Of a stretch of DNA of 64,000 bases, positions 9,101 to 18,000 are shown one piece after another. The translations under genes were made by a program, and so were the position numbers. This stretch comes from Deltaproteobacteria bacterium (lineage in GTDB: Bacteria; Desulfobacterota; Desulfarculia; Desulfarculales; Desulfarculaceae), in contig JAHLLK010000002.1 of the NCBI GenBank assembly GCA_020444165.1, forward strand, positions 1-64,000, in the 5' to 3' direction. The notes below the pieces were generated by a model that was given only the letters and a program-made list of their open reading frames with translations, was not told the DNA's origin and did no database searches. Each line of letters opens with the position of its first letter. Position 1 is the stretch's first letter.

Positions 9101-10430
9101 GGAGCGGGAGACGGCCGAGGCCAAGGCGCGGCGGGCGGGAGAACTGGCCGACCTGAACGCCAAGGGCCGGAGCCGGTTGGGGCAGGATGACCTGGACGGG
9201 GCGGCGGCTTCCTTTGAGCAGGCCCTGGCCCTGGACCCCCGGAACCAGGCGGCCCGGGAGGGCTTGGCCCGGGTGGCCCAGGCGCGGGAAGCCCGGGAGG
9301 CCGCCCGGCGGCAGGAGGAGGCCCGGTCCCAGGCCGCGGCAGCGGCGGCGGAGGGCCGACGGAAGTTGGCGGACGGCGATTTGGACGGCGCGGCGGCCGA
9401 GTTTGCGCGGGCCCTGTCCCTGGACGCCAACCAGGCCGCGGCCCGCCAGGGCCAGAAGGACCTGGCTCGGCGCCGGGCCGAGCTGGCCCGGGCCGCGGCG
9501 CCCACGGCCGCCCCGCCCACGGCCGCCCCGCCCGCCCGGCCCACTCCCCGGCCCCTGGCCCGGCCCACGGCAGCGCCGGCGCGTCCGCACCCGGTGGACC
9601 AGGCTTCGCGGGACCAGGCCCAGGCCATGGTGGACGAGGCCCGCACCCTGTTGGCCCTGGATGACCTGGAGCAGGCCCAGAACCTGTTCCGCCGGGCCCA
9701 GGAATTGGACCCGGCCAACCGCGGGGCCGAGAAGGGCCTGGAGGCGGTGCGGCAGCGGCGGGAGCGGCTGGGCGGGGGCACCGGCCGGACCTCCAGCGGC
9801 GGGAACACCGGCAGCAACACCGGCGCCGGGCAGGGCGGACAGGTTTCGGACGAGAGCCGCCGCCAAGCTCAACGGGCCTTTGCCCGGGCGGTGAAGGATT
9901 ACAACCAGGGCCGCTTCGCCGAGGCGGTCAAGCAGTTCGAGGCCTATTTGGCCGTGTTCCCCAATGACGCCACCGGCCGCCAGAACCTGGAGTTGGCCCA
10001 GAAGCAGCTGAGCGAGGGCAGCCAAGGCCGCCTGGAGATCACCTCTGCCCCCGACGGCGAGGTGTTCGTGGACGGTCAGCCCCGGGGACGCACCCCGGCC
10101 CACCTGGACGACGTGGCTCCGGGCCGGCGCAAGGTGGAGGTGCGGGCCTTTGGGGGCCGCCAGGAACAGGTGGTGTCGGTGAAGGCCCGGGCCACCACCA
10201 ACGTCAAGTTCCGGTTGAAAAGCGGCGAACTGGCCGTCAACGCGGTGCCCTGGGCCTATATCTACCTGGACGGAAAAAAGGTGGGCACCACCCCGGCCCG
10301 GCTGGACGGGCTGCTCCTGGGCGAGCACGAGGTGGGCCTGCAGCGGGAAGGTTACGCCACGTTCAAGCAGCGGGTGGTGCTGGAGGCCGGCACGGTCATC
10401 CGGGTAAAGGCTGATTTAAAGGCGCAATGA
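6162..10430 (+). CDS. Transmembrane Ser/Thr protein kinase with TPR arrays and PEGA domains
   Basis: A 1422-residue Hanks-type kinase. The catalytic domain spans about 12-270: GRGGMGMVY loop, Lys42, HRDLKPDN with Asp136, DFG at 154-156 and an ASPEQ APE equivalent. TPR-like helical repeats follow (about 300-560), then a long Pro/Ala/Glu-rich stretch and one membrane span (about 687-708, ending GGWWF). Outside, a second set of TPR-like repeats (about 760-1290) leads to two PEGA-type beta domains (about 1289-1353 and 1356-1422; VFVDGQPRGRTP and IYLDGKKVGTTP). TTG 6162 follows AGAGGGGAGG at good spacing. It should phosphorylate cytoplasmic targets such as FHA partners in response to an envelope cue sensed by TPR/PEGA. 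Its membrane span and linker resemble those of the FHA protein. It overlaps the next gene by 4 nt. Confidence 0.92.
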   Translation: MSGDLCGTKLGKYRLERLLGRGGMGMVYLARHELLENEAAVKILPPELSRDEEMKSRFLREARSAAGLRHPNIIRIHDVGEEAGLNYFSMDYVAGQSLTELIAARGGLAEEEIIRLSRQVLSALTDAHAAGIVHRDLKPDNVLIDQRGDAIVMDFGIAKALKGTRFTQMGAFVGTVHYASPEQARGLDVDARSDLYSWGVVMYEMATGRVPFAGVDTAAVFYQHVHEVPTPPNRAVPHISPGLSAFILRLLEKNPADRPAGATEALSELNRLTAPAGPAGKTRVQSLSRPARGPSPATRAHALLKEAETLLDKGGFAAAQALAEKALTLHPESTQGRDLKDRAAAEMSRDQRISELTAEAEAYLGDGLFEDAARMIVELAAISRDKAAALDWLARVQTRADSSARLGSALTRGRALEAAGQLAEAQALYQDLAAEHGEDPALSEALQRVTRLAEVAALVDEAQGLQESGDLPGAQELYQKALLLHAADSRARQGLEQVKLRQSRGQRALALMEQGRLLLGQGRANEAVTLAEEALDLAPDLGAAQELREQAEAAAAAAPAAPEVTMMASPAASDFTRVATPPPLPPLPPEPPAAPPEDAAPPPPAPETPAPEPPAAEVPPAATAPEEQGPAETPAATGPPAEPPAPEPPVVSSAPPKAPPPTPPGPPAAAKPEAPPPPAAPARKSPVGLVAAAVVVVALLAVGGWWFLGRKGPEPVVPPGPAPTPAAQASLETATPAPPAGATATPQESPTPDTRAQELSRLVQEGRADLEAGKLDQASAAFRGALALDPNHTPALDGLAALEKRRHEAARKEAAELVRQAAAKAAADDLDRAALLYEKALALDGSSREAQQGLAQVRRRQQTLADMAQAQTVRDQVQVILNRAQLHLSAGRLAEARQAYEEALALDRNAMEAREGLDRVRAREEAAQREQQAAQAAELVSQGQKLLAAGDLAGARRAFARALEVYPHTEGARQGLAAVEERETAEAKARRAGELADLNAKGRSRLGQDDLDGAAASFEQALALDPRNQAAREGLARVAQAREAREAARRQEEARSQAAAAAAEGRRKLADGDLDGAAAEFARALSLDANQAAARQGQKDLARRRAELARAAAPTAAPPTAAPPARPTPRPLARPTAAPARPHPVDQASRDQAQAMVDEARTLLALDDLEQAQNLFRRAQELDPANRGAEKGLEAVRQRRERLGGGTGRTSSGGNTGSNTGAGQGGQVSDESRRQAQRAFARAVKDYNQGRFAEAVKQFEAYLAVFPNDATGRQNLELAQKQLSEGSQGRLEITSAPDGEVFVDGQPRGRTPAHLDDVAPGRRKVEVRAFGGRQEQVVSVKARATTNVKFRLKSGELAVNAVPWAYIYLDGKKVGTTPARLDGLLLGEHEVGLQREGYATFKQRVVLEAGTVIRVKADLKAQ

Positions 10431-11662
10431 TGCAGAGAGTGAAAAAAATCAGAGGGGGGGCGGCGTGGTTCCTGCTGCTGGTCCTGGCCTGGTGGGCCGG
10501 GGGAGCGGTGGCCCAGGCCGCTGGTTTGGTGGCCCAGGGCGTGGCCAAGTACGAGGAAGCCGAGTTCGCCCAGGCCGAAGACCTGTTGAAGCAGGCCCTG
10601 GACCAGCCGGAATTGGCCCCGGCCGAGCGGGCCGAGGCCCACGCCTATCTGGGCCTGGTATACCTGGCCCAGGGCAAGGAAAAGAGCTGCAAGAAGGAGT
10701 TCTCCCTGGCCAAGGGAGCGGATGCCACCTACGTGCCCGATCCCCGGCAGTTCCCGCCCCTGGCCCTGAAGTTCTGGGCCAGGGCCAAGGCGGTGAAGGA
10801 ACAGGCCCCAGCCCCGGTCAAGGCCCAAGCCGCCAGCTCTCCCCCCATCTACGTGGTCTACGTGGGCCAGGACGGGGTGGTGGTGGATCTGGGCGGCAAA
10901 CGGGGGGCCAAACCCGGCCAACGCCTGGAGGTGGTGCGGGAGCAGAAGCTGGTGCACCCGGTGACCAAGAAGGAGCTGGTGAAGAAGGACCGCGTGGCCC
11001 TGCTGGAGATCACCCAGGTGCAGCCCGAGCTTTCCACCACCAAGGTGCTGGAGCGCCACGGAGACCTGAAACCCGGCGAGGTGGCGACCTTGCTGGAGAA
11101 GAGGGCCGGCGCCCACCCGCCGGCCGCCGCCAAGGCGCCGGCCGGCGCGTTCCGGCTGGGGGTGTTCCCGCCCCTGGCCCCCAACTACTTCGTGCCCCGC
11201 TCGATAAACGCGGAGAACTTGGTGGCCTCCTTGAAGGGGGCCAAGCTGCCGGGCCTTTACCCCAAGGCCATCTCCCAGGAACAGGTGAACCGCCTGGAGA
11301 GCGACGAGGGCTTTGTGCTCAGCAAGTACCTCGTGGCCGCCGGGGTGAACCTGCGCTCCATCACCAGCCTGTTCACCTCCAAGGAGGGCTTCCGGGACAT
11401 GGTGGATCCCGAGCTGAAGGCAGAGGAGGTGAAAAAGCTGGCCGAGATCATGAAAAAGCTGGGGGTGGACGCGGTGCTCTTGTGGTCCTTTGAACAGGGC
11501 ACCATGGACCGCAGCATTCTCATGAAGTTGAACCTGGACCAGATCGGCGAGAGCAAGCCCCTGTCCCGGGCCGAGCTGAACCTGGACGCCGACCGCCTGA
11601 CCTCGGAGTACCCGGACGCCGTGTTGAGCGTGGTGCGGGAGGGTCTGGCCAATCGCAAGTAG
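10427..11662 (+). CDS. Exported TPR protein with FlgT-like domain
   Basis: A 411-residue protein with a Sec signal peptide (Lys/Arg n-region, then WFLLLVLAWWAGGAVAQA). Residues about 30-110 form TPR-type helices (KYEEAEFAQAEDLLKQAL). Residues about 140-215 have GGKRGAKPGQRLEVVRE, HPVTKKEL and an EITQV...STTKVL strand, the pattern of FlgT C-terminal-like domains. The last ~170 residues are an alpha/beta region I do not recognise, perhaps like TolB/CsgG accessory folds. ATG 10427 overlaps the kinase stop (ATGATG, with 10430 as alternative). Translational coupling to the kinase implies a periplasmic partner of the kinase sensor half. Function unknown. Confidence 0.82.
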   Translation: MMQRVKKIRGGAAWFLLLVLAWWAGGAVAQAAGLVAQGVAKYEEAEFAQAEDLLKQALDQPELAPAERAEAHAYLGLVYLAQGKEKSCKKEFSLAKGADATYVPDPRQFPPLALKFWARAKAVKEQAPAPVKAQAASSPPIYVVYVGQDGVVVDLGGKRGAKPGQRLEVVREQKLVHPVTKKELVKKDRVALLEITQVQPELSTTKVLERHGDLKPGEVATLLEKRAGAHPPAAAKAPAGAFRLGVFPPLAPNYFVPRSINAENLVASLKGAKLPGLYPKAISQEQVNRLESDEGFVLSKYLVAAGVNLRSITSLFTSKEGFRDMVDPELKAEEVKKLAEIMKKLGVDAVLLWSFEQGTMDRSILMKLNLDQIGESKPLSRAELNLDADRLTSEYPDAVLSVVREGLANRK

Positions 11663-11688
11663 CGGCTTCCGCCGCCGGGCGGCAGGGC

Positions 11689-11950
11689 GCAGCCGGCCGC
11701 CCCGCGCCGCTCCCGGATAGCCGGGTTGTTCCCCGGCCGGCCGGTTGACCGGAGCCGCATGGCGGCGGGGGGCAGCCGGCCGCCCCGCGCTGGTCCCGGA
11801 TAGCCGGGTTGTTCCCCGGCCGGCCGGTTGACCGGAGCCGCAATTTGGTGGTGAAGGAGCGCAGCCGGCCGCCCCGCACCGGAAACTTTGCCTGCCTGCC
11901 TCCCGGCTGCGTCTGCCGCGCCCTCCCGCGGTCCGGGCCGCCCCGCGCCG
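11689..11950. repeat. 83-89-bp direct repeats
   Basis: Copies beginning gcagccggccgccccgc lie at 11689, 11772 and 11861. The first two also share gatagccgggttgttccccg and ggttgaccggagccgca. They fill most of the 373-bp gap before the giant exported gene. Each unit contains nested short palindromes (ccggccggccgg). No promoter is obvious; the ribosome site AGGGGG (12025-12030) follows the array. Confidence 0.75.
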
Positions 11951-12035
11951 GAGCCGGACAATTTGCAGTTTGAACTACCGGGCCGCCCACCCGGGTCTCC
12001 CTGCCCCTGCCATTCACCAGAACCAAGGGGGTCCC

Positions 12036-15000
12036 ATGCCCTGGTCCAGCCCGCATCGTCCTGCCGTCGCCGTCCTGATAACCGTTTGTCTCTGGTGGGG
12101 AGCCGGTCTCCTGCCCGGGTTCACCCCACCGGTCTCGGCCGATCCGCCCCCCGGCGGAGGGACGCTCTCCCAACTGGAGCAGCAGGTCGCCCAGGAGCCC
12201 AACCCGGAGAAAAGGGAAAAGCTAAACGGCCTCCTGCGGATGCTGAAGGGCGACAACGTCAAGACCAACATCGCCCGGAACCTGCTCCTGGTCAAAGAGG
12301 GTCAGATCACCCCGCAGGAATTCTACAAGCGCCTGGCCAACGACGGCGGCCGCATGTTCGACGTGATGGCCGTGAAGAAGGCCATGTCCAACGCCGGCGG
12401 CGACGTCGTGCTGGGCTATTTCCTGGGCCAGCGTTATAGCCAGGGCGGCTCCCAGGTGGAGGCGACCCTCTTGACTTGGCGGCGCAAGGTGGTCATGGAT
12501 CTCATCACCAAGGTCATCGCCAAGAACCGGATGAGCAATCCCGATTTCCGCATGTTCTATTCGCCGGTGGGGAGCTGGCCCGGGGAATCCATGGAGGCCA
12601 TGAAGTTCGCCGGCGACATCGACTTTTCCTGGGTGTGCGGCGACCCGGCCCTGCCCTGGCAGTTCAAGCAGGACTTCGATGTGGAGCTGAGGGACTTTTT
12701 CCGGGGGCTGACCGGGCGCGCGGACCTCGATTTCGGGCCCATCGATTTCGACACCGTGGCCACGGCCCACGGCAAGGCCACCCCGGATGTGTACATCAGC
12801 CAGCACGGCAAGATCTACGGCGACCAGAGCATGATGAACGCCAATATGGAGGAGATCGACCTGGCCCAGGGCCAGTTGAAGCCGGGCACGGTGAAGGGCG
12901 AGGACGCGCTCAAGATCGTGGCTGTGGAGGGCAAACTGAAGGCCGCCAAGCTGCCGGACACCGGCGTGTTCAAGCAACACACCGAGCCGGGGCTTTCCAT
13001 GGAAATGGCCCGGCACCTGGACCACGACATCATCCGGCCCAACCTCTTTGACCCCATCGACTCGTTCCTGAAGGCCTCCAAGTATGTGGAGCGCTCCAAC
13101 GCGGCCCTGTTCGGGGATTTGGGCCTGCCGCCCGCCGACCCGGCCCTGGCTGATTTCGTCAACGAGATGTTGAAGCTGAAAAAGGCGTCGCCGGCCGAGC
13201 AGGCCAAGGCCATCGAGAAGTTCTTCGGCTCCCTGGACCTCTTCGGCACCAAGCTGATCCCCGGGGCCTTCGGCCCCAACAAGCTGCAGATCTTCTTCAA
13301 CGAGCAGATCATCAGCCGCTTCTGGAAGCGCTGCATCACCACCATCTGGAACAACGCGGCCAAGGGTCTGGAATTCAAGATGAAGACCTTGAACGACCAG
13401 ATTCGGGACCTGGACTCCCTGACCCCCGACGCCAAGGTGGCCAAGGCCGTCGAGATCTATGCCCAAATGGCCTACCTGGAAAAGATGCTGCTGGAGGAGA
13501 TGGTGGAGTTGGAAAAGGGCGGCCACGGCACCGACGTGCCCGGCGCCATCCGCCAGCTCATCAAGGATCTCCAATTGGACTTCAAAGCCTTCAAGAAGAA
13601 GTTCGGCCCGCTGATCGTGGGGCAGGAGGGCCTCAAGGACCTGGAGTACGTGAAGCAGTCGGTGGAGGGCGGGGCCAAGAACTCCGTGGAGATGGCGGTT
13701 TCCTTCCTGGCCCGGCGCTCCATGGACCTCATGGAGATGGGCGCCGAGGGGGCCATGAAGGTCAACGCCATGCTGGACCTCCTGGACGACACCATCATGG
13801 GCGAACTCCGGGGGGACAAGGACTTCAGCGAGTTCATGACCATGGCCAAGAACCAGGCATTCATGAGCCCGGACGGCAAAAAGATCCTGGGGCCCAACCC
13901 CGGGACGGTGACGAAGATCCGCTTCCAGGCCAACCGGGTGGTGGCCACGGTGGAGTTGAAGCTCAACAACCTGATCCTGAACAACTGTGTCTCCCGGAAG
14001 CTCCGGGACGTGAACATGGGGGCCAACAAGATCATCATGGCCACCTCGGCCGGGCGCGGCGCGGTGAAGGCCATGGTGGCCTTCAACCTTTACAACGAGT
14101 CCCTGGCCTATCGCGACGCCTGGAACAAGGGCGGTTGGAACGAGCTGGCCACCGAGTTCTTCCGGCGGCGGGTGCCCTTTGGCTCGGCGGTGGAAAACGC
14201 CATCATGGGCAACGTGGGCCTGGCCCTGTGGGACGTCACCACCACCCTGCTGCCGCCCCTGGCCCTGGGCCAGGCGGCCGTCACCCTCTGCGGCCAAGCG
14301 CTGACCTGGGGCAACAAGCTCTATTACTCCACCGAATTGACCCTGTTCATAGACAATCTCTACGAGCACGCGGTGTTCCAACTCACCGAAGTGAAAAACG
14401 TGGAGAACTTCAAGCTGGGGGTGTGGCGGTTGGTGGAGATCAAGAACACCGATCCGCCGGTGAACGTCAAGGCCTTTGTCAAGAAGTCCCGCGAGGCCAT
14501 CAAGGAATGGGAAAAGGCCCTGGAACAGGGGCAAGACAAGCGCGAGTATCCCCTCACCGAGTGGGGCATCTCCGGCAACTGGGACGAGCGCTGGCTGTTG
14601 AAGAAAAACCTGGAGGAGACCGATCCCATCCTGATGATGATCGCCGAGATGATGAAGGAGCCCCTGGTGGGCGACCGGCTGAAAAGCCATTACAAGGATA
14701 CCTATGAGGCCCGCTGGCAGCGGGTGAAGCTGGCCTTCATGCTGAAGACCATCGCCGACCTGGAGGACCGCCGGGCGGCGGAACAGGCCCTGTACGCCGG
14801 CATGATGACCGAGATGTACGCCAAGCTCATGGAGATCGCGGGGAAGCTGGAGATCACCGACGCCATCAGCAAGAACATGGACAAGGAGGTGGACACCAGC
14901 TACATGACCCGCTTCTTCGAGTGGATGCGGGACATGAAGCGGGATTACTACTCCCAGGGCAGCATCGAGGACAGTTATGAGCGGGCGGCCAAGGTGGTCA

Positions 15001-18000
15001 AACGCTACCTGGAGGTGTACTCGGCCATCCTGCAGTCCCGCACCGACGCCGAGGACGCCTTTGCCCTGGGCCAGCCGGTGGAGGACGGACTCCGCATCCT
15101 CACCGGAGCCATGTTCCTGGAGGGCAAGGACACGGTGGACGGACCCGGCCATGTGCGCTGGGCCCAGTTGCCGGCCAAGTCCTGGGCCGAGCTGCGGGAG
15201 GAGCTCCTGGCCCTCAAGAAGAAATGCGTGAAGGACGCCGCCCTGGACTCCGCCTACGACAAGGAGATGCTGGACAAGACCGTCAGCGAGACGGTGTGGA
15301 TCGCCCTGTGGCGGCACGTGTATAGCGAGGCCCAGGGGAAAGCCCTGGCCATCACTTCGGCCGGTTACATCCGGGAAGGGGCCCTGGCCCGCGACCTGGC
15401 CGAGCCGGAAAAGCTGATGGAAAAGGCCAAGAACCACCACCGGGAGCATTTCGAAAAGAAGAAGAAGCTCCTGGCCGACTACGAGGCCCATTGGTGCCAG
15501 GTGGCGGGGCTCACGGTCCTGGTCAAGCGGATCGTGGACGGCAAGAAGACCGAGGACCCGGTGCCCGGGGCCCAGGTGAGCGCCACGGGCCCGGAGAGCA
15601 AGCAGTTCGTGTTGGAGGAGCGGGAAGCCGGCAAATACGTGCTGCCCGAGGCTCCGGTGGGGACTTACCAGATCAAGGCCAAGGCCAAGGACCACAAGTC
15701 CGAGGGCGGCCAGGACGAGGCCACGGCCGCCGCGGAGATCAAGGCCGGCCCGGACGGCAAGATCGTCCCGGTGACCGTGACCATCTACCTGGTGGCCCAG
15801 GGCGCGCCCAAGCTCACGGTGGAGTTCACCCCGGCCACCGAAAGCGAGCCCCCGATACTGAAGTTCTCCCTGACCACCGAGGGCGAGCCCCTGGACCCGG
15901 CCACCTTGAAGCTCGCTTGGAACAACGAGGACCTGGCCCTGACCGTGACCCCGGGGGCCGACGGCAAGAGCCTGACGGCCAGCCACCGCCTCACCAAGCC
16001 CGGGCCCCTGGGCCCCCAGAAGGTGACCGGCAGCGTGGCTGACGTGAAGAAGGCGGCCTTCCCGCTCACGGGCGATTTCACCTACACCCTGCCGCTCGTG
16101 GTGGAGGGCGTGGGGGTGGACGACACCGGCGGCGCGCCGGCCGACGGCCGGGCCACGGCCGGGGAGAAATTGAAGCTGGCCCTCAAAGTCAAGAACCTGG
16201 AGCCCTGGCCCCGGGGCGCGGCCACCTTGGCGCTCACCGCCGAGGACCCCCGTCTGAAGGCTCTGGGCGAGAAGCAGTGGAAGCTGGCCCCCCTGCCGGG
16301 GCGGGCCGCCACGCCCACGGACTTCCTGCCCTTTGAGGTGGGCGAGGTCAAGGGCGCTTCGGAGACCGTGACCCTGCCCCTGGCCGTCACGGTGGACGGG
16401 GTGGCCCTGCCGGGCGCCCTGGACACCAACCTCACCCTGTACCCCGCCCTGGCCCTGGTGGCCGAGCTGGTGCCGCCGGCGGACGACGCCAAACGCCAGG
16501 GCACGCCCAACAACGGTGACGGCAAGCCCGGCCAGGGCGAGGAGGTCGGCCTCACCGTGCGGGTGACCAACCAGGGCCAGGACCCCGGCCCAGCCTATGA
16601 GCTGAAGCTCACCTCGGGCTCTCCGCTCCTCACCCTGGCGCAGGGGAGTTTCCCGGGCCAGGTGCTGGCCCCCGGGGCCAGCCAGGACTTCAAGGCGCCG
16701 GCCACCGTGGGCACGGCCTACAAAACGGCCACCCCGGTGGAGATCACCGCCGAGATGATCCCCCAGGGCCAGCCCACGGGCAAGGTGATGACCCTCACCC
16801 TGACCCTGGAGCTGGCGCCCCTGGACATCACCCTGGCCGGGGTGAAGGTGGAGGACCCGAAAAGCGGGCAGCTCACCAACGTCAATGACGGCAACGGCAA
16901 GCTGGGCGGGGGGGAGTACGGCTACCTCACCCTCACCCTGGTGAACAACGGCCCGGACATCGCCGAAGCCTACATCGACCTCAATGCGCCCCAGATCGGG
17001 GGGCTCACAATCCACAAGCCCCAGTCCCAGGTGGGCAGCCGGGAGATGAAGACCGGGGTGCCGGTGGAGGCCAAGTTCGAGATCGAGGTGCCCCAGGATT
17101 ACCAGGGCGGCGACCTGCCCCTGACCATCACCGTGAAGGACGGCGGCTCCGGCCGGAGCTGGCAGACCGTGTACAACCTGCCCATCGAGGACAAGAGCCA
17201 GTTCACCTCCAAGCTGACCCTCCTGGGGGCCCAGGGCCCGGCCCAGCCCGAGGACATCAACCCCGGGGCCACCCTGGCCTACAAGCTGGAGGTGGCCTCC
17301 AGCGGCACGGCGCCGCTCACGGGCCTCACCGTGGCCCTGGAGTACGCCGACGTGAGCATCGTGCCCAACCAATGGACCGCCCAGGACTTCGCCCCCGGCC
17401 AGACCCGGGAGTACACCGGCGAGCTGAAGATCCCGCCCACCTTCACCGGCGCCGGCTTCTGGGTGCGCCTGGTGGTGCGGGACGACGCCCTGCAAAAGAA
17501 CCTGCACAAGAACAAGTTCGAGTTCCAATTGGGCCAACTGGCCACCACCACCACCCTGACCCCCACGCCGCCGGCGGCCGGGGCCAAGGAGTGGCAACTG
17601 GCCGTGGCGGTGAAGGACGCCAAGGGCCAGCCCGTGACCGAAGGGGTGGTGAAAATGACCGCCACCCAGGGGACGCTGTCCACGGACCGGGTGGAGCTGG
17701 CCGCGGGCCCGGGCCAGCTTACCTGGACCCCGCCGGACCAGCTCTCCGGCCAGGCCGATATAGAAGCCGCCTACCAGGGCGACGTGGAGGACCCGTCCCT
17801 GCCGGACCGCAAGTACCAGCCCTCCGCGGCCAAGATCCAGTTGCCGCCCGGGGCCGAGCCCACCAAGGTGGTGGTCAAGGCCACGCCCACCCAGCGCAAG
17901 GGTGAATTCTCCCTGCAAGTCCGGGTGGAGAGCCAGAGCGGCGCCCCGGTGAACAAGGGCGTGATGGACATCACGGCCAGCCTCGGCAAGTTCTCGGGCG

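Noticed and set aside
6291..10328. Long minus-strand frame opposite the kinase gene
   Set aside because: The same GC effect; the plus strand encodes an intact kinase.
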